Assembly (NCBI GenBank): GCA_002728255.1
Contig: PBWV01000043.1
Coordinates: 29,532-71,742, forward strand
Origin: Rhodospirillaceae bacterium
GTDB lineage: Bacteria; Pseudomonadota; Alphaproteobacteria; UBA7887
DNA length: 42,211 nucleotides
Direction of reading: 5' to 3'
The position numbers and the translations under genes are program-made. This document shows positions 35,721-42,211 of this stretch, one piece after another (position 1 is the first letter of the stretch; the number at the start of each line of letters is the position of its first letter). The notes under the pieces were generated by a model that saw nothing but the letters and a program-made list of their open reading frames with translations, had not been told where the DNA came from and searched no databases.

Positions 35721-37262
35721 ATGGGTAGGAGGGCCGGTACGCAAGTGGAAGATACGATTGTAGGATTAGTGGCCCGTGGGGAAGAAGCTGGCGCAGCACT
35801 AATAAGTTCAGATTGTAGGAGCCTGACCTATGGCCGGCTCTTAAAGCATATAGAGTTGAGCGTTGCCAGACTAAATGAACTTGGGTTGGGACGGCATGAT
35901 CGTGTGGCAGTTGTATTGCCTAATGGCCCCATCATGGCATCCGCTTTTGTGACTATTGGATCTGCGGCAACCATCGCTCCCCTAAATCCTGCATACCGAT
36001 ATGATGAATTTGAGTTCTATTTGAAGGATCTTGAGGCGAGGGCTGTCGTTTTGATGCAAGGAGAAGGCGGTGACGCCCGCCGCGCAGCACAAGATCTCTC
36101 GATTCCAACCCTGGATGTGTGTCCGGTTAACAATGGCCCTGGTTTGTTCGAACTAAACGGCGAGGGTATTTCGGGTGACGTAACTGAAGGGTTTTCTGAA
36201 TCAGATGATATAGCACTGATATTGCATACTTCGGGGACCACCTCCAGGCCTAAAATAGTGCCACTGACTCAGACTAATTTATGCGTCTCTGCTAGGAATA
36301 TTGCGGGTACGCTTCAACTTAATAAGGATGACTTGTGTCTAAACGTCATGCCGCTTTTTCACATTCACGGACTGATTGCCGCCGTATTATCATCACTAGC
36401 AGCTGGGGGGGCAGTTGCGTGCGCCAACGGGTTTAACGCCTTAAATTTCTTCGGTCTAGTTTCAGCCTTGAAACCTAGTTGGTATACAGCGGTTCCTACT
36501 ATGCATCAGGCCGTGTTAGGGCGGGCACAGAGAAACAAGCAGATCATTGGTGATAGCCGTCTTCGATTTATACGGTCCTCCTCGTCCTCGTTGCCGCCGC
36601 AGGTCATGCACGAACTGGAAGAAACTTTCGGCGTTCCAGTAATAGAATCGTACGGGATGACTGAGGCAGCACATCAAATGGCTAGCAATCCGTTGCCTCC
36701 TGCTCAACGAAAGCCCGGCTCTGTGGGTTTAGCCGCCGGCCCTGAAGTTGAGATATTGGGTGAGAACGGAGAGCTTCTGGGTCCTGGCGGCGGTATAGGA
36801 GAAATAGTTATTAGGGGAGCCAATGTTACCAAAGGCTATGATAGTAATCCGGAGGCCAATAGTGATGCGTTCAAGAATGGTTGGTTCCGTACCGGGGATC
36901 AGGGTTTTTTGGATGAGCAGTGTTATCTGACGATCACTGGCCGACTTAAAGAGATTATTAATCGAGGCGGGGAGAAAATCAGCCCTCGTGAGGTGGACGA
37001 CGTAATGATGGATCACCCGGCTGTATCCCAGGTGGTTACTTTTGCATGTCCACATGAGAAGTTGGGCGAAGAGGTTGCTGCTGCTATCGTTTTGAAAGAA
37101 GGCACAGAGGTGACGGAGAGAGAGTTAAGGACGTTTGTTGGGGAGCGATTGGCTTCGTTTAAGGTGCCTAGTAAAATGGTGTTTTTGGATGAAATCCCAA
37201 AAGGACAGACTGGCAAGTTGCAACGGATAGGCTTGGCGGAGAAATTGGGCATTAGCCCGTGA
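35721..37262 (+). CDS. Acyl-CoA synthetase of the oxalyl-CoA ligase-like group
   Basis: About 513 residues from the ATG at 35721 (a TTG at 35712 is possible). An ANL-superfamily adenylating ligase with a normal phosphate loop LHTSGTTSRPKIVPLT, A5 motif ESYGMTEAAHQM, hinge GRLKEIINRGGEKISPREV and C-terminal Lys in GQTGKLQR. The segment MPLFHIHGLIAAVLSSLAAGGAVAC and WYTAVPTMHQA resemble oxalyl-CoA synthetases (AAE3/Pcs60 type), so a short dicarboxylic or hydroxy acid may be the substrate. It is followed by a PanE-like reductase whose GTG overlaps its stop (GTGA), so the two are co-translated. No transporter neighbours it. Confidence 0.88.
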   Translation: MGRRAGTQVEDTIVGLVARGEEAGAALISSDCRSLTYGRLLKHIELSVARLNELGLGRHDRVAVVLPNGPIMASAFVTIGSAATIAPLNPAYRYDEFEFYLKDLEARAVVLMQGEGGDARRAAQDLSIPTLDVCPVNNGPGLFELNGEGISGDVTEGFSESDDIALILHTSGTTSRPKIVPLTQTNLCVSARNIAGTLQLNKDDLCLNVMPLFHIHGLIAAVLSSLAAGGAVACANGFNALNFFGLVSALKPSWYTAVPTMHQAVLGRAQRNKQIIGDSRLRFIRSSSSSLPPQVMHELEETFGVPVIESYGMTEAAHQMASNPLPPAQRKPGSVGLAAGPEVEILGENGELLGPGGGIGEIVIRGANVTKGYDSNPEANSDAFKNGWFRTGDQGFLDEQCYLTITGRLKEIINRGGEKISPREVDDVMMDHPAVSQVVTFACPHEKLGEEVAAAIVLKEGTEVTERELRTFVGERLASFKVPSKMVFLDEIPKGQTGKLQRIGLAEKLGISP

Positions 37263-38248
37263 GGATCTGCATTTATGGTGCCGGAGCGATAGGTGGTTAT
37301 TTGGCAATCCGTTTGGCGGCTACAGATAATGAAATTAGTGTTGTAGCTCGTGGCCCTCATTTAGAGGCGATCAAAAAAAAAGGTCTTACCCTGATTGCTA
37401 ATGGGGACAAAATTACAACCCATGTGGCCTGTAGTGACGATGCCAGCGATTTTCCAGTCCAGGACTGTGTCATTGTAGCTGTAAAGGCTCATTCTGGACC
37501 AGTAATTGCTCCTGTCCTAGCCCCATTACTTGGAGTGGACACAGTTGTCGTCCCTGCTGTCAATGGAATTCCTTGGTGGTATTTCTATAAATTAGGTGGC
37601 GCGTTCGACGGATTGCATATGCGGTCTGTTGACCCTGGCGGCGAACAGTGGAATTCAATTGGACCAGAACGTGTTATTGGTTGTGTGGTATACCCAGCGG
37701 CGGAAATTATTGAGCCAGGTGTTATTCGTCATATTTCAATCAACCGTTTCCCAATTGGGGAACCAGATGGTTCTCGGTCAGCTCGGGTCTTGGCCCTAAG
37801 TAAGGTATTTACAGATGCAGGCTTGAGGGCGCCAGTAAGGAAAAGAATACGGGATGATATATGGGTAAAATTTTGGGGTAATTTGTCTTTCAATCCGGTC
37901 AGTGTGTTGACAGGTGCTACTCTTGGCCAGATAGGAGGGAATGCAAGATTGCGTGAAGTGATTAAATCTATGATGTGTGAAGCGAAGGAGATTGGGGAAC
38001 GGCTTGGGGTTGCTTTTCCTGTCGACGCAGACAGAAGGATCAATGGCGCTACCGAGGTTGGTGACCACAAGACTTCTAGTTTGCAGGATTTAGAGTCAGG
38101 TAAGGCAATAGAGTTGGATGCATTGCTTGGTGTTGTGTGTGAGTTGGGAGAGTTGACTGGGGTCAAGACACCAACGTGTGATATCGTTTATTCCTTGGCG
38201 TGCCAAAGGGCTTCGTTGGCAGGGAGTTACCAGTTTCCTGGCTCCTAG
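37259..38248 (+). CDS. 2-dehydropantoate 2-reductase family (ApbA/PanE) oxidoreductase
   Basis: A 329-residue NADPH-dependent reductase with GTG start. The Rossmann motif is MRICIYGAGAIGGYLA. The catalytic Lys is in DDIWVKFWGNLSFNPVSVLTGATLGQ. Length and fold match PanE, but linkage to an acyl-CoA ligase and not to pantothenate genes suggests reduction of another 2-keto acid. A run of nine A bases at 37373-37381 encodes IKKK. It converges with the gamma-glutamyltransferase-like gene, overlapping by four bases at the stops. Confidence 0.85.
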   Translation: MRICIYGAGAIGGYLAIRLAATDNEISVVARGPHLEAIKKKGLTLIANGDKITTHVACSDDASDFPVQDCVIVAVKAHSGPVIAPVLAPLLGVDTVVVPAVNGIPWWYFYKLGGAFDGLHMRSVDPGGEQWNSIGPERVIGCVVYPAAEIIEPGVIRHISINRFPIGEPDGSRSARVLALSKVFTDAGLRAPVRKRIRDDIWVKFWGNLSFNPVSVLTGATLGQIGGNARLREVIKSMMCEAKEIGERLGVAFPVDADRRINGATEVGDHKTSSLQDLESGKAIELDALLGVVCELGELTGVKTPTCDIVYSLACQRASLAGSYQFPGS

Positions 38249-39831
38249 TAACCCAGCGCGCATCCATCTTTTCGAGGATCGGAGCCGCCGCTCAATACAC
38301 CACTCCCCCAATCTATCCAGATTGCTTGGCCCCCTCCGATTGGGGTTTCTGCCGTCCGCACATTATGGCCAAGTTTCCTTAATCCCTCAGCTACGTCCGT
38401 CCTTATACTACGTTCAACGCTCAACTCATTATCGAATGCAAAAACTCTTGGTGCATCGAGTGCTTCCTGGACGTCTAGGCCAAAGTCTAAAAAATTAGTT
38501 AAAAAATGGGCGTGGCCAACTGGTTGATAATGTCCCCCCATTACACCGAATGGCATTACGGTTCTTCCTTCTTTTCGGAGCAAGCCTGGTATGATCGTAT
38601 GCATAGGCCTCTTTCTTGGAGAAATCCTATTCGGATGAGTGGGGTCTATTACAAAACTTGCTCCGCGGTTATTAAAGAGAACCCCAGTTTCTCGATCCAC
38701 AAGTCCACTTCCAAAGGAATTAAAAATTGAGTTTATAAACGAAATTGCGTTTCGTTCTTCATCTACTATGGTGAGGTAGACTGTGTCAGCGTGGGGGGTC
38801 TCACCCGGAGCAGGAAGCTCGGGCATTGCTTTTTCTTTGCTTATGTTGGTCCTGAGTTTGTCGGCATAATCCATGGACAATAATTTTTCCACAGGCACGT
38901 GGGCTTGCGCTGGATCAGCTAAAAAAGCAGCCCTGTCTCTAAATGCCAGTCGGGTAGCCTCTGATTCAAGATGCAATCGGTCAATTCCAAGTGGCTCCAA
39001 CTTTTTCAAATCATAGCCACTTAAGATATTAAGTATTTCGAGGGCAATAATTCCTTGGCCATTTGGAGGACATTCCATAAATTCATAGCCACGATAACTT
39101 GTGCTGATCGGAGTTACATAGTCAGGCTTTGTTTCGGAAAAGTCCTGGATACTATGTAATCCACCTTTGCCAGATAAAAATTCCACCATTTGTTCAGCTA
39201 TCTTGCCACGATAAAATCCATCAGCTCCCTTTTCTCCTATCATCTGGAGTGTGCGAGCAAGGGCGGGTTGAGCATGCACATTACCGGCAGAAGGTGCTGC
39301 GCCAGATGGAAGAAAAATTTGGCGGCTGTTGTTATCTGCCGATAATTTATCAAAGTTTCGTGCCCATTCATCTGCAATGACCGAATGGACAACGTAACCA
39401 TCGCGTGCCGAAGCAATAGCTGGTTGTAAGCATTCGCCTAGTGATTTATTGCCGTAGTCGTCAGATAATTGTTGCCAGGCTGCCACGCATCCCGGGACAA
39501 CTACAGAGTGAGGGCTTTGATAGTCAATGGAGGTAATTCCTCGGCCCTGAAACCAATCAACTGTTGCGGATTCAGGAGCTTTCCCCGAGCCGTTAATTGC
39601 CACAACCTTGCCGTTTTGTGGAGCGTAGAGCGCGAAACAATCCCCTCCAATGCTGGTTGAATGGGGTTCTACGACCCCAAGAAGGGCAGCCGCCGTAATA
39701 GCAGCATCCACTGCGTTACCCCCATTGCGCAGCATATCAAGGGCGGCTAGAGTTGCTAATGGATGTGACGTAGCAGCCATTGCTCGCCGAGAATGGGCCG
39801 GGGATCGTCCTGGAAGTTGAATGTCGCGCAT
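38245..39831 (-). CDS. Gamma-glutamyltransferase-like N-terminal-nucleophile hydrolase
   Basis: About 528 residues from the ATG at 39831; a frame from 39858 adds nine. A self-processing Ntn hydrolase. The large subunit starts near AMAATSHPLATLAALDML with GGNAVDAAI and CFALYAP. The processing site is ADTVYLTIVDEE; the first Thr (about residue 350) aligns with the known GGT nucleophile (T391 of E. coli). SFINSIFNSFGSGLVDRETGVLFNNRGASF follows. The two residues after the nucleophile are VY where classical GGT has TH, as in the YwrD-like branch, so the substrate may not be glutathione. No classical signal peptide, so it is probably cytosolic. Confidence 0.85.
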   Translation of the reverse strand: MRDIQLPGRSPAHSRRAMAATSHPLATLAALDMLRNGGNAVDAAITAAALLGVVEPHSTSIGGDCFALYAPQNGKVVAINGSGKAPESATVDWFQGRGITSIDYQSPHSVVVPGCVAAWQQLSDDYGNKSLGECLQPAIASARDGYVVHSVIADEWARNFDKLSADNNSRQIFLPSGAAPSAGNVHAQPALARTLQMIGEKGADGFYRGKIAEQMVEFLSGKGGLHSIQDFSETKPDYVTPISTSYRGYEFMECPPNGQGIIALEILNILSGYDLKKLEPLGIDRLHLESEATRLAFRDRAAFLADPAQAHVPVEKLLSMDYADKLRTNISKEKAMPELPAPGETPHADTVYLTIVDEERNAISFINSIFNSFGSGLVDRETGVLFNNRGASFVIDPTHPNRISPRKRPMHTIIPGLLRKEGRTVMPFGVMGGHYQPVGHAHFLTNFLDFGLDVQEALDAPRVFAFDNELSVERSIRTDVAEGLRKLGHNVRTAETPIGGGQAIWIDWGSGVLSGGSDPRKDGCALGY

Positions 39832-39988
39832 GCGGCTCTCCAAAATTTTAATTAACACTAGTGGTGGTTTAATCCGGCGGCAAGGGTTGATATTTCGGAG
39901 GTAACACTGCGGTGCGCTATATATAATTAATTAGGCTATTAATGCCTCCGTAGACCGGTTGGAGGAAATTTTCCTGAGGGTCGAGCTT

Positions 39989-40927
39989 ATGGTGTTAAGC
40001 GATTGGCCCATTATAATGTGGGGCGATTTTAGCGAGAAATTGTTTATGGATGGGACCAAAGAGGTGAAGCATAGGAGAGAATTTGGTCACCAAGGAGGCG
40101 AGCTTTCTGAGCGGCGGGCCAGGGGTACAGTTGCGGGTTTATATTCAGAAATAAGGGATACCATGGGCCTTAGTATGGTCAACCTTATCTATAGGCGGAT
40201 GGCTACCGAGGAAGGGGTGCTCGAGTGGGTTTGGGCTTGGATCAACGGTGCCATAAATTCGCTTGATATCGAAGATGAGTTGGCCCAGCTCTCCGAGGGG
40301 GTGGCTTGGCCGGCAGTAAAGTCTGTTCAGCGTGCTAGTTTACCGTTATTAGGCATTGATGAAGTAGAAAAAATCAAATTGGCCTCGGTCCTTTCCCAAT
40401 ATAATCGTGGGAATAGTCTGAATTTACTTCTTCTGAATGCTTTCCTAGCGCATCTAAGAAAAGGAAAAGTCCTACAAGGCCCGCGGATGCAATCCCTGAA
40501 GGCTCGGAGGGTCCATGTAAAGGAGTTGCCCCCTATACTTGATCTGGGTCAAATGGGGCAGGATACGGCGGCTGTGGTGCGCGTTTTAGCAAAGTATGTT
40601 TCGCCTCCTGGAAGTTTGATGATACCTAGCCTATTTCGACACTTGGCTCATTGGCCAGGATTTCTGGCTCTAGTTGCTCCACATATTCTTCAGTCGATTG
40701 CTAAAGGGGAGGTTAGAAAAGTTTCTTCTTGCTTGAAGGAGCGTGCAATTTCCAAGGTATCAGCTCTTAGGTTGCAAGAGACTGATGTTATCACGGAGAA
40801 AGTTCCTAGCATCGATATACGTGACTATTGGGCGGAAGAAATCGACTCGCATTTGCAAAAGCCTATCCCCGAGATGATCGTAATCGGAAATATGATCGAA
40901 TCTATATTACCAGACGAAGAAAAGTAA
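39989..40927 (+). CDS. DehI-like protein with internal repeat, function uncertain
   Basis: About 312 residues from the ATG at 39989, which has GAGGG 8 bases upstream; a TTG at 39959 is possible but lacks a Shine-Dalgarno. Two similar alpha-helical segments occur: RGTVAGLYSEIRDTMGLSMV plus NLIYRRMATEEGVLEWVWAW, and later DTAAVVRVLAKYVSPPGSLM plus IPSLFRHLAHWPGFLALVAPH. This repeat resembles the pseudodimer of group I haloacid dehalogenases (DehI, PF10778). Homology is from memory and identity of catalytic residues is not checked, so a halo-acid substrate is only a hypothesis. It converges with the RraA-like gene. Confidence 0.6.
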   Translation: MVLSDWPIIMWGDFSEKLFMDGTKEVKHRREFGHQGGELSERRARGTVAGLYSEIRDTMGLSMVNLIYRRMATEEGVLEWVWAWINGAINSLDIEDELAQLSEGVAWPAVKSVQRASLPLLGIDEVEKIKLASVLSQYNRGNSLNLLLLNAFLAHLRKGKVLQGPRMQSLKARRVHVKELPPILDLGQMGQDTAAVVRVLAKYVSPPGSLMIPSLFRHLAHWPGFLALVAPHILQSIAKGEVRKVSSCLKERAISKVSALRLQETDVITEKVPSIDIRDYWAEEIDSHLQKPIPEMIVIGNMIESILPDEEK

Positions 40928-40954
40928 TTTGAAATCAAGCAGCTGTTCTTAGTA

Positions 40955-41674
40955 TTAGCCTTCCCAGTCTTGGTATCTCTTTCTCGACTCTTCGGTAGAA
41001 GGATACAATCCAGTGATAGAATCGCCAGCCTGGACCCGAGAGAGAACATAGCGTTCATAGCGTTCTTGTTCTGGTGCATCTTCAGCAATCTCTTCGGCAA
41101 GATTTCTGGGAATAACGATGACCCCATCCTTGTCTCCTGCAATAATGTCGCCCGGGAAAATAGCAACTCCACCGCAGCCGACGGGGACCTGCACTTCAAC
41201 CGCATATAGTTCGGCCACACTTGCTGGGGCTGCGCGAGATCCGCAGTACACAGGGAAATCTATAGTTTCAATATCTCCCGAATCACGAACAGCGCCATCA
41301 GTTATTGCTGCTGTCACTCCACGCACACGCAAGCGCTCGATTAAAATATCGCCCATTGTGCCTGCAATCAGGTTGCCGCCAGTGTCGTTTACCAGACAGT
41401 GGCTTATTGGTGTTTTTTCGACAGCATATCTTTGCGGATACTCCGGATTAGAAAGGATGGACATATCGCCCAGATCATCCCGCATTGGAATGTTGCGGAG
41501 CGTGTAGGCGGGAGCAACAAAACTTGGAGTACTGGTGTGCAGAGGTTTTACACCTCTAAGGTAACATTTTTTAAGGCCTCTTTTATAAAGTTGTGTTGCA
41601 ATGGTTGCGGTGGTGACCTGGGATAGTAGGTTTATGGTCTTCGGCTCTACTGATTCTACATTAGTGCTTGTCAT
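40955..41674 (-). CDS. RraA-family protein (HMG/CHA aldolase-like)
   Basis: A 239-residue RraA-fold protein; family members are either RNase E inhibitors or 4-hydroxy-4-methyl-2-oxoglutarate/4-carboxy-4-hydroxy-2-oxoadipate aldolases. GTMGDILIERLRVRGVTAAITDGAVRDSGDI contains the substrate-binding region with the Arg of GAVRD, and GDIIAGDKDGVIVIPRNLAEEIAEDA is the usual second signature. The long N terminus (about 90 residues with CYLRGVKPL) is more like the aldolases. In this catabolic setting an aldolase or oxaloacetate decarboxylase role is the better guess. The 127 bases upstream hold no recognisable gene. Confidence 0.85.
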   Translation of the reverse strand: MTSTNVESVEPKTINLLSQVTTATIATQLYKRGLKKCYLRGVKPLHTSTPSFVAPAYTLRNIPMRDDLGDMSILSNPEYPQRYAVEKTPISHCLVNDTGGNLIAGTMGDILIERLRVRGVTAAITDGAVRDSGDIETIDFPVYCGSRAAPASVAELYAVEVQVPVGCGGVAIFPGDIIAGDKDGVIVIPRNLAEEIAEDAPEQERYERYVLSRVQAGDSITGLYPSTEESRKRYQDWEG

Positions 41675-41800
41675 TATTACGACTCTGGTTTGTTTTTAGT
41701 CATATAGGGGGCTTTATGCTTCGTAGTGCAATCGAGGGGCCATGCAATGTAAAATAGCCTAAAATTTGGAACCCAGCTAGCCTATGCATCGCCTATCTAC

Positions 41801-42211
41801 TTAGTGTCCCCGAAATACTGGGCGGCGCTTCTCCATGAAGGCAGTGCGTCCCTCCTTATAATCTTCACTATCAAAGATTGAACGGATTTTTTGTTCTAGG
41901 TGGTGGAGATCTCTCTTTTCAGGGTCTTTGAGGGTCTCGTTGACTGCCAGTTTTGCTGCCGCGATAGTAAGCGGGGCATTCTCCGAAACTTTGCTGACGT
42001 ATTTTTCGACTGCGTCCTCAAGTTCGTTTTGCTTTGTAACTATGTTTACTAGCCCCATGTTGGCTGCTTCTTTTGCTTTTAACTTCCGCGCAGTAAACAT
42101 GATGTCCTTAGCTGAGGATGGGCCAACAAGGTCGCTTAGTGTTTTCATTCCATCGAAACCATAGCCTAGGCCAAGCCTTGCTGCCGGTATCGAAAATACC
42201 GAATTATCGCT
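41801..42211 (-). CDS. Enoyl-CoA hydratase/isomerase, C-terminal part
   Basis: The frame is open to the window edge; translation runs SDNSVFSIPAARLGLGYGFDG, then MKTLSDLVGPSSAKDIMFTARKLKAKEA and ends HLEQKIRSIFDSEDYKEGRTAFMEKRRPVFRGH. FSIPAARLGLGYGF is the crotonase substrate-channel motif and the C-terminal SEDYKEGRTAFMEKR/PxFxG is the family hallmark. About 136 residues are visible; the N-terminal oxyanion half lies outside the window. It adds another CoA-linked enzyme to the right-hand stretch. Confidence 0.93.
   Translation of the reverse strand, partial: SDNSVFSIPAARLGLGYGFDGMKTLSDLVGPSSAKDIMFTARKLKAKEAANMGLVNIVTKQNELEDAVEKYVSKVSENAPLTIAAAKLAVNETLKDPEKRDLHHLEQKIRSIFDSEDYKEGRTAFMEKRRPVFRGH

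Noticed and set aside
37729-38166. 145-residue minus-strand open frame within the PanE-like gene
   Set aside because: Antisense shadow with no family features.
1-42211. CRISPR arrays, insertion sequences, tRNA or rRNA genes, toxin-antitoxin or phage modules
   Set aside because: No direct-repeat array, transposase frame, terminal repeats or RNA gene signature was found; xerD is the only recombinase and appears to be the housekeeping copy.

Overview
The window looks like chromosomal DNA of an alphaproteobacterium, most likely a Rhodospirillales-type lineage with moderate G+C (inference). Three things point that way. One is the run accA, xerD, signal-peptide protein, tiny membrane protein, aroK, aroB, CorC. 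Another is the run BolA, J-domain protein, cobS, cobT, phytase-like esterase, rpmB. The third is metX-metW beside tyrC and a chorismate mutase carrying a prephenate-dehydratase-like tail. Both ends are cut inside genes: mutL on the left and an enoyl-CoA hydratase on the right. I see no rRNA, tRNA, CRISPR array, insertion sequence or prophage, and no gene-free stretch above 300 bases.

Layout. (1) Positions 1-3.5 kb hold housekeeping genes: mutL end, then a tightly packed minus-strand set (peptidase C26 amidohydrolase, 23S/16S pseudouridine synthase, rsmD), then divergent tadA. (2) Positions 3.5-8 kb hold an aerobic benzoyl-CoA (box) module. boxC and boxB run rightwards and a PaaK-like acyl-CoA ligase runs leftwards; the ligase lacks the usual ATP-binding loop and there is no boxA. 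(3) Positions 8-15.3 kb hold lipid, recombination and shikimate genes: accA, xerD, a 655-residue exported protein and an overlapping 46-residue membrane peptide on the minus strand, then aroK-aroB and a CorC-like transporter. (4) Positions 15.3-24 kb hold BolA, a J-domain protein, cobS-cobT (aerobic cobalt insertion for B12), a secreted phytase-like esterase, L28, MeaB and B12-dependent methylmalonyl-CoA mutase.

(5) Positions 24-32.6 kb hold an HSL-family esterase, a HAD phosphatase, pyrD, a DUF2125 protein, tyrC, chorismate mutase, metX-metW and a methyltransferase. (6) Positions 32.7-42.2 kb form an accessory catabolic stretch: second HSL esterase, AhpD-like protein, omega-amino-acid:pyruvate aminotransferase, oxalyl-CoA-synthetase-like ligase, ketopantoate-reductase-like enzyme, gamma-glutamyltransferase-like enzyme, DehI-like protein, RraA-like aldolase and enoyl-CoA hydratase. 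It contains no transporter or regulator.

Functional links visible in the window: CobS/CobT supply B12 that the mutase needs and MeaB protects; AroK/AroB feed chorismate to the chorismate mutase/TyrC pair; the box enzymes and the acyl-CoA enzymes suggest an organism that degrades aromatic and small organic acids. The most interesting items are the reduced box module with its unusual ligase, the overlapping 46-residue membrane peptide, the chorismate mutase fusion, and the uncharacterised catabolic stretch at the right end.
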